From JANXQG01 sp963709175 (GTDB lineage: Bacteria > Planctomycetota > Planctomycetia > Pirellulales > Thermoguttaceae), in the NCBI GenBank assembly GCA_963709175.1, contig CAVPVK010000012.1, positions 186,001-250,000 of the forward strand: a stretch of 64,000 nucleotides of DNA. Reading direction: 5' to 3'. Numbering within the stretch: the stretch's first letter is position 1; every line of letters starts with the position of its first letter. A program made the position numbers and the translations under genes. Under the pieces are notes generated by a model that saw only the letters and a list, made by a program, of their open reading frames with translations, made no database searches and had not been told where the DNA came from. This document shows positions 8,229 to 16,793 of the stretch, one piece after another.

Positions 8229-8879
8229 ATGAAGACGGATGTACAACTGAAGAATGACGTGATCGAGGAATTGCGGTGGGAACCCGCCGTGACTGCAAGC
8301 GACATTAACGTCGCTGCCCATGACGGGGTTGTGACGCTGAGTGGCAGGGTTCCGCATTACGCCGAGAAATTGGCTGCCGAACGGGCGACTCAACGCGTGG
8401 AAGGCGTCAAGGCGATCGCCGAGGAAATAGCCGTTCATCCCATCGGAGCCTTTGAACGCAAAGATTCCGACATCGGCCAGTCCGTCGCGACTTCTCTGCG
8501 GTGGCACGTATGGGTACCGGGCCACGTCCAGGCAACCGTCGAGAACGGCTGGGTGACGCTCGCGGGCAGCGTGACGTGGGAATTCCAACGCACTTCCGCC
8601 GAGGACTGCGTGAGATATCTGGCCGGGGTCAAAGGGGTTTCCAACAACATCACCCTCACCCCGGGCGCCCAGCCGACAGCGATCAAGGATTCGATCGTGA
8701 AGGCGCTGAAGCGCGACGCCGAAATCGATGCCGAGAATATTGATGTGTCGGCCGATGGCGGCAAGGTGACTCTCGCCGGCACGGTCAGTTCCTGGAATGA
8801 GCGCGACGAGGCCGCAACGGCCGCATGGCGCGCTCCCGGTGTAACTAGCGTCCAGAACAACCTCGCTGTTTCCCTGTAA
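8229..8879 (+). CDS. BON-domain protein (three BON repeats)
   Basis: About 216 residues containing three BON domains, near residues 5-70, 77-145 and 150-215. Each shows the pattern (D/A)xxI..ALxx(D)..(I/V)xVxxxxGxVTLxGxVxxxxExxxAxxxAxxxxGVxxVxNxI. BON proteins of the OsmY type bind membranes and are induced by osmotic or envelope stress. No signal peptide is visible, so a cytoplasmic or membrane-surface role is possible. The ATG at 8229 is preceded by GAAAGG. First gene behind leader copy C. Confidence 0.85.
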   Translation: MKTDVQLKNDVIEELRWEPAVTASDINVAAHDGVVTLSGRVPHYAEKLAAERATQRVEGVKAIAEEIAVHPIGAFERKDSDIGQSVATSLRWHVWVPGHVQATVENGWVTLAGSVTWEFQRTSAEDCVRYLAGVKGVSNNITLTPGAQPTAIKDSIVKALKRDAEIDAENIDVSADGGKVTLAGTVSSWNERDEAATAAWRAPGVTSVQNNLAVSL

Positions 8880-9015
8880 GCAACGATCCGAGAGGGAATG
8901 CCGGCAAGTCGCAAGCTCTGCCGGCAAGCCCTCGGCCGCGTCGCAGAACTTGCCTAATACTAAGCGAGGGGCGAATGTCGTCCACGGCGGCCTTACATTC
9001 ATTTAAGGAGTCAAT

Positions 9016-10002
9016 ATGTTTGGCAGAATGATCCAGGCGGCGGTGATCGTGGTGGCGATTGCTACGCCCGCCCTCGGTCTGGACTGGACGACGAAGATGT
9101 TTGAGACAACCAGCCACGACTTCGGCACCGTGGCACGCGGCGAGCGTTCGGAGTTCGAGTTCGTCCTGGAAAACCTCTACGTCGAGGATGTGCATATCGC
9201 CGCGGTCCGCGCAAGTTGCACTTGCACGACACCGAAGATCAAGACCGAAACGCTCAAGACTCACCAGAAGGGAGCGATCGTCGCGAAATACAACACTGCC
9301 GCCTTTCTTGGCGCCAAGGGTGCAACCCTCACCGTGACCTTCGACAAACCCTTCTTTGCAGAGGTCCAACTGCACGTCCGCGGTTTCGTCCGCGGCGACG
9401 TGCTGCTCCAGCCCGGGAGCGTGGATTTCGGCGACATAGATCAGGGCAAGGCCGCCGAGAGGACCATCACGGTCGGGCATACGGGCCGTCAGGATTGGCG
9501 GATCACCGAGGTCCGTAGTGCTAATCCGCATCTATCCGCGACAGTGATTGAGTTGGATCGGAGTGTCTTGCAAGTGACGTACCGGATTGCCGTCCACCTG
9601 GACCGAAGCGTTCCGGCCGGCGATCTGGCCGGGAGCCTCATGGTCGTGACCACCGATCCGCTGTCACCTGCGATCCAGGTGCCAGTACAGGGGACGATTC
9701 GCGGCCGAATCTCGGCAAGCCCGGAATCGCTGTTTCTCGGCGTCGTTGAGCCGGGCCAGAAGACAACCAAGCAGATCGTGGTCCGTGGCACGGAAACGTT
9801 TCGCGTGACGGGAATCACGTGTGAGGGGACGGGCTTCACGGTCACTGTACCCGACGCGACCACTGGCAATTCGTTGTACATGGTCCCCGTAACCTTCGTC
9901 GCTTCGAAAGAGTCGGGCCGGGTGGAGGCCACGATCCACATTGAAACGAGTCTCGGAGCCGTAAAGCCCATACCTGCCTACGCCAACGTCTTGACCCACT
10001 GA
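9016..10002 (+). CDS. DUF1573-containing secreted protein
   Basis: A 328-residue protein with an N-terminal signal peptide (hydrophobic AAVIVVAIATPALG) and an AAGGAG site before the ATG. The first domain has HDFGTVARGE...FEFVLEN and RASCTCTTPKI, the DUF1573 signature. A second Ig-like repeat has VDFGDIDQGKAAERTITV and a third has LFLGVVEPGQKTTKQIVV. DUF1573 proteins are abundant and uncharacterised in planctomycetes; they are likely periplasmic beta-sandwich proteins. Second gene of the operon behind copy C. Confidence 0.85.
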   Translation: MFGRMIQAAVIVVAIATPALGLDWTTKMFETTSHDFGTVARGERSEFEFVLENLYVEDVHIAAVRASCTCTTPKIKTETLKTHQKGAIVAKYNTAAFLGAKGATLTVTFDKPFFAEVQLHVRGFVRGDVLLQPGSVDFGDIDQGKAAERTITVGHTGRQDWRITEVRSANPHLSATVIELDRSVLQVTYRIAVHLDRSVPAGDLAGSLMVVTTDPLSPAIQVPVQGTIRGRISASPESLFLGVVEPGQKTTKQIVVRGTETFRVTGITCEGTGFTVTVPDATTGNSLYMVPVTFVASKESGRVEATIHIETSLGAVKPIPAYANVLTH

Positions 10003-10071
10003 TGATCGCTGCAACTATGACACTACTAATGGTGACGCGCCCTGATGAAACGGGTAAAAGGAGCGAACGAA

Positions 10072-10335
10072 ATGGAAGCCGATGAGCCCGTGACCGTCTA
10101 TACGGTCAATAATCCCTACGAAGCGGAAATCATCAAAATGGTCCTTCAGGGCCAGGGTATCTCTTGCCAATTGGATGGAGAGGGACAAGCCGGACTATCG
10201 GATATCCTCGAAATCCGCATTCTTGTGCCAGTACGGGACGCTGACCAGGCCACGAAAATTATCGAGCAGAGAGAAGCGCAGCACGAAGCGGCAATACCGC
10301 GACGGCACGGGGTGAATCGCCATCCCGACGTGTGA
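10072..10335 (+). CDS. DUF2007-like putative signal-transducing protein
   Basis: An 87-residue protein resembling the DUF2007 family: VTVYTVNNPYEAEIIKMVLQGQGI at the start and ILVPVRDADQATKIIE toward the end, a ferredoxin-like alpha-beta fold. The ATG at 10072 has AAAAGGAG nine bases upstream, better than the upstream in-frame ATG at 10045. The family's function is unknown. It lies between the DUF1573 and BMC genes. Confidence 0.75.
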   Translation: MEADEPVTVYTVNNPYEAEIIKMVLQGQGISCQLDGEGQAGLSDILEIRILVPVRDADQATKIIEQREAQHEAAIPRRHGVNRHPDV

Positions 10336-10489
10336 AGTTGCACTCCCAGACGTGCAGCCATCGCATCATGCCAGCGCTTCGCCTCGATGACCGTCCCTGG
10401 GCAAAGACATGCGATGGGGAACGCTTCGCACGTGCTAACGAATTGCCGCCAGCGGAAAACGCTGGTACTTCCTTTTGGAGAGCGATGCC

Positions 10490-10747
10490 ATGGAAGCGAT
10501 GGGATTCGTGGAAACGAGAGGTTTGGTGGCCGCCACCGACGCTATGGCAAAAGCCGCAAATATCAAGATTGTGAAGCGTGTTAACATCGGTGGCGGACTG
10601 GTGACAGTGATCGTCAGCGGCGGTGTGGGCAGCGTGCGTGCGGCTGTCGAGGCAGGCGTCCAGGTGGTCGGTGAGGCCGGCGAATTAGTGAACAGCCTTG
10701 TGATTCCGAATCCAGCCGCGGGCATGATGGAGGCTTTCCTGGCCTAG
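10490..10747 (+). CDS. Bacterial microcompartment shell protein (BMC-A type, single domain)
   Basis: An 85-residue protein with the full single BMC fold signature: GFVETRGLVAATDAMAKAANIKIVK, GGGLVTVIVSGGVGSVRAAVEAG, and VIPNPAAGM at the end. Proteins of this size form the hexameric facets of carboxysome-like or metabolosome shells. The key lysine of the KAAN turn is present. The ATG at 10490 has GGAG nine bases before it. No other shell or signature enzyme gene is in the window. It ends 15 bases before leader copy D. Confidence 0.9.
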   Translation: MEAMGFVETRGLVAATDAMAKAANIKIVKRVNIGGGLVTVIVSGGVGSVRAAVEAGVQVVGEAGELVNSLVIPNPAAGMMEAFLA

Positions 10748-10762
10748 CACCGCCTACGTCTA

Positions 10763-10947
10763 TTGCCTTTGCGCCGCAATACCTTACAATGAAGGTGTTG
10801 GAAGAGTCGCGATGCCGTGAATCCCGACTCGTTCATGAAGTTGTCGGATGACTAGATGAAGGGCAGCCCGGTTGTGCCGGGGGGCTCGATGACGAGTACG
10901 CCGACGTGGTCGAATACCTGCGGGTGTTCCGCCACGTCGGCTTTTTT
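10763..10947 (+). promoter_or_regulatory. Repeated leader element, copy D
   Basis: TTGCCT (10763-10768), 16-bp spacer, TACAAT (10785-10790). P1 pairs GAGTCG with CGACTC. Box 1 GTCGGATGACT is 10843-10853. P2 is GGGC-AG-CCCGGT ... GCCGGG-GG-GCTC. Box 2 is AGTACGCCGAC (10895-10905). The terminator arms are GCCGACGTGG (10900-10909) and CCACGTCGGC (10932-10941) with T run to 10947. It ends only 23 nt before the DnaK start, so the DnaK ribosome site lies just beyond the T run. Confidence 0.85.
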
Positions 10948-10970
10948 CGTTCTTGCAGGAGCATGATCAA

Positions 10971-12913
10971 ATGACTGACGCAGAAAAAATTATCGGAATC
11001 GACCTGGGAACAACCTATTCGGCGGTGGCCGTGATGGAGGGGAAGGAAGCCAAGGTCATTGCCAATCAAGAGGGAAACCGGCTGACGCCCAGTGTCGTGG
11101 CCTTCACCGGCAAGGGCGAAACGCTCGTTGGCGAGTTGGCGAAACGGCAAGCCGTCACGAATTCCCAGCGGACCATTTTCTCGATCAAGCGGTTCATGGG
11201 CCGCCGGCACAACGAAGTAGCCTCCGAAGAGAAGCTCGTTCCCTACAAGGTCGTCGGGGGACCGGAAGACTACGTCAAGGTCCAGATCGACGCCCGCCAG
11301 TACGCGCCTCCGGAAATCTCCGCGCTGATCCTGCGGAAACTCAAAGAGACCGCGGAGGCCTACCTGGGTCACAAGGTCAACAAGGCGGTGATTACCGTCC
11401 CGGCCTATTTCAACGATGCCCAGCGCCAGGCCACCAAGGATGCCGGACAGATCGCCGGCCTGGAAGTCATGCGCATCATCAATGAGCCGACCGCGGCTGC
11501 GCTGGCCTACGGCCTGGAGCGGAAGGTCGCCGAGAAGATCGCAGTCTTCGACCTGGGCGGCGGAACCTTCGACGTCTCGATCCTGGATGTTGCCGAAGGA
11601 GTGTTCCAGGTTCTCAGCACGAACGGCGACACGCACCTGGGCGGCGACGACTTCGACCGCGTGCTGCTGGACTACGCCGCCGAGGAGTTCAAGCGGGAGA
11701 ATGGCATCGACTTGCGCAAAGACCCGATGGCCCTGCAGCGGCTCCAGGAAGCCTGCGAAAAGACCAAGAAGGAACTCAGCACGTTGCAACAGACCGAACT
11801 CAATCTGCCGTTCATCACGGCCGACGCCAATGGCCCAAAACACCTGCAATTGACGCTCTCGCGGTCGAAGTTCGAGCAGTTGGTCGACCACCTCATCGAG
11901 CGCTGTCGCGGGCCGGTCAACCAGGCGTTGAAGGATGCGCATTTCGGCGTCAACCAAATCGATGAAGTGGTCCTGGTGGGCGGCTCGACGCGGATTCCCA
12001 AGGTCCAGGAACTTGTGCGGACAATCTTCGGCAAGGAGCCGCACAAGGGCGTCAACCCGGACGAGGTCGTGGCCGTTGGCGCGGCGATCCAGGGGGGAGT
12101 GCTGGCCGGTGAAGTCAAAGACGTTTTGCTGTTGGATGTGACGCCCTTGTCCCTGGGCGTCGAGACCCTCGGCGGCATCATGACCAAGCTGGTCGAACGC
12201 AACGCCACGATTCCCACCGCGCAGAAGCAGATCTTCAGCACGGCCGAGGCCAATCAGATGGCAGTGACCATCAAGGTTTACCAAGGCGAGCGGCAGATGG
12301 CGGCCGACAACCGCCTCCTCGGCCAGTTCAATCTGGAAGGCCTGCCGCCCGCGCCGCGCGGCACCCCGCAGATCGAAGTCGCATTTGACATCGACGCCAA
12401 CGGCATTCTCCAGGTCTCGGCCAAGGATCTGGGTACGGGCAAGGAACAGAAGGTGCGCATCGAACAGAGCCCGGCCTCTCGAAAGAGGAAATCGAACGCC
12501 GTCGCCGCGATGCCGACGTGCATGCCGAGGAGGACAAACATAAGCGGCAACTCGCCGAACTGCGGAACCAGGCCGAGACGATGACCTGGCAGGTTGAGAA
12601 GCTTATCCAGGAACACGAGGGCAAGTTCCGCGTTCCCGACAACGAGGCCGTGACGAAGGCCATCGACGAGACCCGTGCGGCAGCGAAGGGCAACAACGCG
12701 GAAACCCTCAAGGCGGCGATCCACCAGTTGGAACAGGCTTCGCACGCGCTAAGCCAAGCCCTCTACGCCGCCACCAACGCCCAGGCCGACGCTTCGGCCG
12801 CTCATGCCAGGCCCGGCAACGGCGCTCCGCACCAACCCAGCGGGCAGCGCGATGGCGCGGCCACGGGTGACCAAGAGGAAGACGCTATCGATGCCGAGTT
12901 CGTGGTCAAGTGA
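10971..12913 (+). CDS. dnaK: Chaperone DnaK (Hsp70), frameshifted
   Basis: An ATP-dependent chaperone. The nucleotide-binding domain shows GIDLGTTYSAVAV, NDAQRQATKDAG, EPTAAALAYG, FDLGGGTFDVSIL and GGSTRIPKVQ. The substrate domain shows VLLLDVTPLSLGVETLGG and GIPPAPRG-like GLPPAPRG. One base is missing at about 12471; the frame then continues GLSKEEIERRR-like to the C-terminal helices and ends DAEFVVK. Corrected length is about 648 residues, normal for DnaK. AGGAG lies 10 bases before ATG. No dnaJ or grpE is adjacent. Confidence 0.92.
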
Positions 12914-13131
12914 ACAAGCCAGGCGAAATCCCGGCAGCTGTCAAGCGGGGGAGCTTTCGCTGGATTGATTCGAGGCGTGCCGAACGGATTGAAGCTGAAT
13001 CGCAATCGCGCTTACAGCAGCACGTCAGCACGGACCCAATGTATCCGCGAAACGTGAAAGCGTTGGCGGAAGACGGACGCTTGTTGCTTTCGTTAGCCGG
13101 TTCGTGCACCTCGCAAGGAAAGAGTTTTTTG

Positions 13132-13442
13132 ATGTCTACAGTACATGAAGAGAAGAAAGTCGCCCATCAGGACGCATCCGGTCACAAACAGGAACACTGC
13201 TGCTGAGCACGTTCGACGGCACAGTTGTGAGCGTGACCGGCAATAAACTGGTGATGTCGAACAAGGAGGGGAAGGAGTGCTCCCACACGTTGGCGAAGGA
13301 TGCCAAGCTCACCCGCGACGGGACGCAATGCAACGCGGCAGATCTGAAGCCCGGCCACAAGATCCGCGTGACTGCGCATAACGTGGCGACCGGCGTCGAA
13401 GCCCTCGACAAGCATGCCGAGTTCGCGAAATGCAGCAGTTGA
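13132..13442 (+). CDS. Small uncharacterised beta-rich protein, probably frameshifted
   Basis: The N-terminal part (from ATG at 13132, AAGGAAAG upstream) reads MSTVHEEKKVAHQDASGHKQ and meets a stop at 13204. The other frame continues FDGTVVSVTGNKLVMSNKEG, then LAKDAKLTRDG, then ADLKPGHKIRVTAHN, which looks like one small beta-barrel with a DUF5666-like layout. One missing base near 13200 would join them (about 103 residues). The upstream frame is open back to a GTG at 12910 that overlaps the dnaK stop, so the true start is uncertain. Confidence 0.55.
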
Positions 13443-13477
13443 CGCCGCCGGGCAACCAGTGACGCAGCCGATGAAGT

Positions 13478-13508
13478 GCCGGGTGCTGGTCTTGAACCAG
13501 CGCCCGGC
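13478..13508 (+). terminator. GC-rich hairpin, possible terminator without T run
   Basis: GCCGGG-T-GCTGGT and ACCAGC-G-CCCGGC form a nearly perfect 12-bp stem around a 4-5 nt loop, downstream of the 13132 gene. Only a short TTGCT follows, so intrinsic termination would be weak. It may end the DnaK operon before leader copy E. Confidence 0.4.
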
Positions 13509-13556
13509 TTGCTGCGCCCAAGCCGTGCGGAAAGCGCTACGAAGTGATTCGTCTCA

Positions 13557-13742
13557 TTGCCTTCGCACCCGTGCTGCGTACAATAATGGTGCGGGAGAGG
13601 TTGCGCCGAACTTGACTGCGGCGTTCCCGTAAAACTGTCGGAAGACCAGATAGAGAGCAACTCGGGCGTGCCGGGAGGCTCGATAGAGAGTAAGCCGACG
13701 TGGCAGAACGCCTTAGGGTGTTCCGCCACGTCGGCTTTTTTT
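13557..13742 (+). promoter_or_regulatory. Repeated leader element, copy E
   Basis: TTGCCT (13557-13562), 16-bp spacer, TACAAT (13579-13584). P1 pairs CGGGA and CGCCG with CGGCG and TCCCG. Box 1 is the variant GTCGGAAGACC (13637-13647). P2 is GAGC-AA-CTCGG ... CCGGG-AG-GCTC. Box 2 is AGTAAGCCGAC (13689-13699). Terminator arms AAGCCGACGTGG (13692-13703) and CCACGTCGGCTT (from 13726), T run to 13742. It ends 29 nt before the Hsp20 start. Confidence 0.85.
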
Positions 13743-13771
13743 GTTTTGTTTACCGAAAGGAAGTCACTCAA

Positions 13772-14200
13772 ATGTCGGAAAATCGTATCAAAATTGCTCC
13801 CGATGCAGTAGCCTATGCTGACCGGACGACGTGCAAGCTCGTGGTGGAGTTCGCCATCCCCGGAGCGCCTACGGAAACCATCGATGTCAAGATGCTGGGA
13901 GACAGCATCCACATGACAGCGCCAGCCAAGGACATCGAGTACGTTGCCTCACTCGCTCTCGCCTGCCCTGTGAAACCGGACAAGGCCGAAGCGGTCTACG
14001 AGCACGGACTGCTCCGCATCGAGGTGCCCTTCAAGGATCCGATGGAGGATGCCGTGAAGGTGGTGATCAAGACGGCCGGTGCGGAAAGCAAGCCCGCCGC
14101 CATCACAGCGGAAGCGGCTTCACCGGCGGTTGGGCGCGGCGGCAACAAGCCGCCGGCAGGCCAACCTGCGGCAAACGTGCCCACTCACGCCAGCGCATGA
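13772..14200 (+). CDS. Small heat-shock protein, Hsp20/alpha-crystallin family
   Basis: A 142-residue protein. Residues 20-95 form an alpha-crystallin-like domain: LVVEFAIPGAPTETIDVKMLGDSIHMTAPA, then YEHGLLRIEVPFKDP, which carries the GLLRI(E)VPF strand typical of the family. The C-terminal tail is rich in Ala and Pro. It is an ATP-independent holdase. A GAAAGGAAG site precedes the ATG. Single gene between leader copy E and a terminator of the same type. Confidence 0.85.
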   Translation: MSENRIKIAPDAVAYADRTTCKLVVEFAIPGAPTETIDVKMLGDSIHMTAPAKDIEYVASLALACPVKPDKAEAVYEHGLLRIEVPFKDPMEDAVKVVIKTAGAESKPAAITAEAASPAVGRGGNKPPAGQPAANVPTHASA

Positions 14201-14208
14201 GTTACCCC

Positions 14209-14257
14209 AAGCCTCGCGGCGGAACACCTTGGCGTGTTCCGACGCGTCGGCTTTTTT
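14209..14257 (+). terminator. Intrinsic terminator after hsp20, resembling the leader terminator
   Basis: A long hairpin: AAGCC, CGCG and CGGAACAC pair with GTGTTCCG, CGCG and GGCTT, followed by six T. The inner arm GGAACACC...TTGG..GTGTTCC closely resembles the inner arm of copies B and E, but the promoter, box 1, box 2 and P2 are absent. It seems to be a terminator-only derivative of the leader element. Confidence 0.8.
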
Positions 14258-14266
14258 CATTTAACC

Positions 14267-14530
14267 ATGTCCGAGACAAAAGCCGCGGCTGTTATTCTGA
14301 ACCTCACAACCGGATCGCGGATGCCGCTTGCGGGCTCCGCAAGAACGGAGCTCGCTGCTTTATCAAGTTTGCCAGGCGTTCCGCAGAGCGAATCCCAGAC
14401 GCCGCTTCGCGAATACCGTGTTGGATCAAGCGAGAGGTCAGCTTGCGGAAAGGTGGCGATCGAGGGGCTCAATCGTCTGCTGAATACACCTTCAGAAAGG
14501 GCACCGGCGAGCGCGGCTCCGCACAAGTGA
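14267..14530 (+). other. Interval after hsp20; weak ORF only
   Basis: The stretch between the terminator and the next likely gene is about 320 bases. It holds an open frame of 87 codons starting at ATG 14267 (MSETKAAAVILNLTTGSRM at the start) with no ribosome site and no recognised domain. I see no promoter. Coding is unproven. Confidence 0.25.
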
Positions 14531-14576
14531 GCGGTGGAAAACCCATACCCTGAACATTTCAAGGAAACCGAATCTC

Positions 14577-14778
14577 GTGGAAAAGGCACACAAACGAGGG
14601 CATGGCCATCACGGGGCGCCGTGGCACAGGAATTTGCACCACGATCTGGCGCCTGTGGCTGGTGGTCGGTGTGATGCTGATCGCGATGCTGATTTACGTT
14701 CTGTCGGATAACGAGCGATTCAGGTTTGGGGGCAGTGCCGGACAGACGTCCCCTCCCGTCCCGGCGATGGGCCCGTGA
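14577..14778 (+). CDS. Small single-pass membrane protein, probably frameshifted
   Basis: A GTG start at 14577 with AAGGAAA upstream gives a His-rich N-terminus (HKRGHGHHGAPWHRNLHHD). An extra C at about 14652 shifts the frame. The continuation is WRLWLVVGVMLIAMLIYVLSD, a membrane helix, then a short Gly/Pro tail ending at 14778 (about 66 residues corrected). An alternative is an intact 58-residue protein from ATG 14602 in the second frame. Function unknown. It sits ahead of the mannose operon. Confidence 0.5.
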
Positions 14779-14809
14779 ATCATTTGTTAATCCAGTGAGG
14801 ATCCTTACG

Positions 14810-14961
14810 ATGCCTACCGCTGCCGAGATTCGACCGGCAACCGCGCACACCCACCATCCCAAGGCGGAAGTCCATCAGGTCATCGTCTGTTTGTGATCGG
14901 CAAGATTTCCATGATCCAACGGCTGATCGCGACGAAGCCCGATGTTCCAGAACAGGCGTAA
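14810..14961 (+). CDS. Possible small protein, probably frameshifted
   Basis: ATG 14810 with GTGAGGA upstream reads MPTAAEIRPATAHTHHPKAE..HQVIV and stops at 14896. The neighbouring frame continues LFVIGKISMIQRLIATKPD to TAA 14959-14961. One missing base would join them into about 50 residues. No family is recognised, and the call rests only on the ribosome site and the two abutting frames. Confidence 0.3.
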
Positions 14962-15008
14962 TAGGAAGATCAAAGTCAGGACCTAAGGAGCGAAGGGGGG
15001 AAAATGCT

Positions 15009-16014
15009 ATGAATCCAATACGCTTCTATCCGCTGCGATTCGAACCGATCTACCAGTATCGGCTGTGGGGGGGCCGGCGCTTGGCCGACCTGCTCGCCGC
15101 GCCCTTGCCCGGCGACGGCCCCATCGGCGAGGCCTGGCTGCTGAGCGACCGCGACGACCATTCCAGTCTCGTTGCCGATGGCCCGCTCAAAGGCCGGACC
15201 CTTGGGCAACTGCTCAAGGAGTCGCCGGAGCAGATGTCGGGAGAACGGGCGGGGCGATTCCGCCGGTTCCCTCTGCTGCTGAAGTTCCTCGATGTTCGCA
15301 ACTTGCTTTCGGTGCAGGTGCATCCGTCGGATCGGCAGACCGACTATCTGCCGCCCGGCGAAACCGGCAAGTCCGAGGCATGGGTCGTGCTGGAAACGGG
15401 GCCCGACAGCCGCATCTACGCGGGCCTCAAGCCAGGCACCACCGCAGACGGTCTGCGGCGAGCGGTCGCCAACAAGACGATCGCCGAGCACCTCGCATGG
15501 TTTACGCCCCGAGCTCGGCGATGGCGCCCTCGTGCCTGCCGGGACGGTTCACTCGCTCGGCGACGTGGTCGTGTTCGAAGTGCAGGAAAACAGCGACGTG
15601 ACGTTTCGTCTGTACGATTGGGACCACATCGATGCCAAGACCGGTCAGCCGCGACCACTGCAATTCGATCAGGCGCTGGCCTGCATTGATTTTGACCAGG
15701 GTGCGATTGGTCCGGTCGTGCCGGTGGTGGAAGAGGTCAAGCCGGTGCTGCGAGAACGACTGTTTTGCTGCGAACACTTTGGATTGTCGCGAATCCGCGG
15801 AGAAGGGCAGTTTCTCGTCGGCGCCGCTGAAACGCCGCGCGTGCTGGTTTGCATCGCCGGTAGCGGCAAGTTGGAGCACGCGGGCGCCGACTATGCCGTC
15901 CGTCGAGGCGACGTTTTCCTCTTGCCGGCCTCCGTCGGAGCGTGTTGCTGCCGGACGAGCGGCGCGATCGCGATGTTGGACATTTCGCTGCCGGAGGGAA
16001 ACACCAGGAAATGA
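15009..16014 (+). CDS. manA: Mannose-6-phosphate isomerase, type I, frameshifted
   Basis: A zinc enzyme interconverting mannose-6-P and fructose-6-P. The cupin signatures are YQYRLWGGRRL, LLKFLDVRNLLSVQVHPSD (zinc ligands in QVHPSD), GKSEAWVVLE, and after the break VPAGTVHSLGDVVVFEVQENSDVTFRLYDWDH. One extra base at about 15510 interrupts the frame inside WFTP...GDG; corrected length is about 335 residues. The stop overlaps the next gene as ATGA. First gene of a three-gene mannose operon. Confidence 0.9.
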
Positions 16015-16793
16015 AAAAACTGATCGTTTTCGATCTGGACGGCACGCTTGCGGAAAGCAAGGCGGCGATCGACGCCGAGATGGCGACGCTGCTTGGCACT
16101 CTGCTTGGTGTCGTGAAGGTAGCTGTTATTTCCGGCGGCAACTGGCCGCAGTTCGAAAAGCAAGTCCTCGCCAATCTTCCGCACGACAAGTGCCTGGCGA
16201 ATCTGTCGCTCCTTCCCACCTGTGGAACGAAGTTCTATCGATACACCACGGCTTGGGAAAAGATCTATTCGGAAGATTTTACCGCGGCGGAAAAAGAAAA
16301 AATCATCGGCGCGCTCAAAAAGTCGATCGCGACAAGCGCCTTCAACGTCGAAAAGGTCTGGGGCGAGGTCATTCAAGACCGCGGAAGTCAGATCACGTTT
16401 TCCGCCTTAGGGCAGCAGGCGCCGCTCGATGAAAAAAAGAAGTGGGACCCCGACTTCGCCAAGCGGAAGAAAATCAAGGCGATCCTCGATAAGCTCATCC
16501 CCGAGTTTTCCGTGCGCTTGGGCGGCGCGACATCGATTGACGTCACCAAGCCCGGCATCGATAAGGCCTACGGGATTCGGAAACTCCGCGACATCCTTGG
16601 GGTTCCAATTCAAGACATGATTTATGTCGGCGACGCCCTGTTTCCGGGCGGGAACGACTATCCGGCGAAAAAAGCGGGCGCCGAGGCGATCGCGGTCCGA
16701 GATCCCCACGAGACGAAAACCGTGATTGAAGCAATCATCGCCTGCTTGGACGGCGATGAAAGGGCACAACCTCTCCAGGAGGCGACGCGATGA
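16011..16793 (+). CDS. Phosphomannomutase, eukaryotic-type HAD-IIB family
   Basis: A 260-residue HAD hydrolase-fold protein. It starts FDLDGTLAESK (catalytic DxDGT), has ISGGNWPQF, LPTCGTKFY, and ends with IYVGDALFPGGNDYPAKKAG, the fourth HAD motif. This is the layout of PMM-type HADs, which interconvert mannose-1-P and mannose-6-P. Starts and stops overlap both neighbours as ATGA, arguing for coupled translation. Substrate is inferred from family and from the isomerase and GH130 neighbours; a phosphatase role is less likely. Confidence 0.8.
   Translation: MKKLIVFDLDGTLAESKAAIDAEMATLLGTLLGVVKVAVISGGNWPQFEKQVLANLPHDKCLANLSLLPTCGTKFYRYTTAWEKIYSEDFTAAEKEKIIGALKKSIATSAFNVEKVWGEVIQDRGSQITFSALGQQAPLDEKKKWDPDFAKRKKIKAILDKLIPEFSVRLGGATSIDVTKPGIDKAYGIRKLRDILGVPIQDMIYVGDALFPGGNDYPAKKAGAEAIAVRDPHETKTVIEAIIACLDGDERAQPLQEATR

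Noticed and set aside
10953..10970. An upstream start for DnaK at 10953
   Set aside because: It would begin inside the ribosome site (AGGAG at 10956-10960); ATG 10971 has correct spacing and gives the standard DnaK N-terminus.
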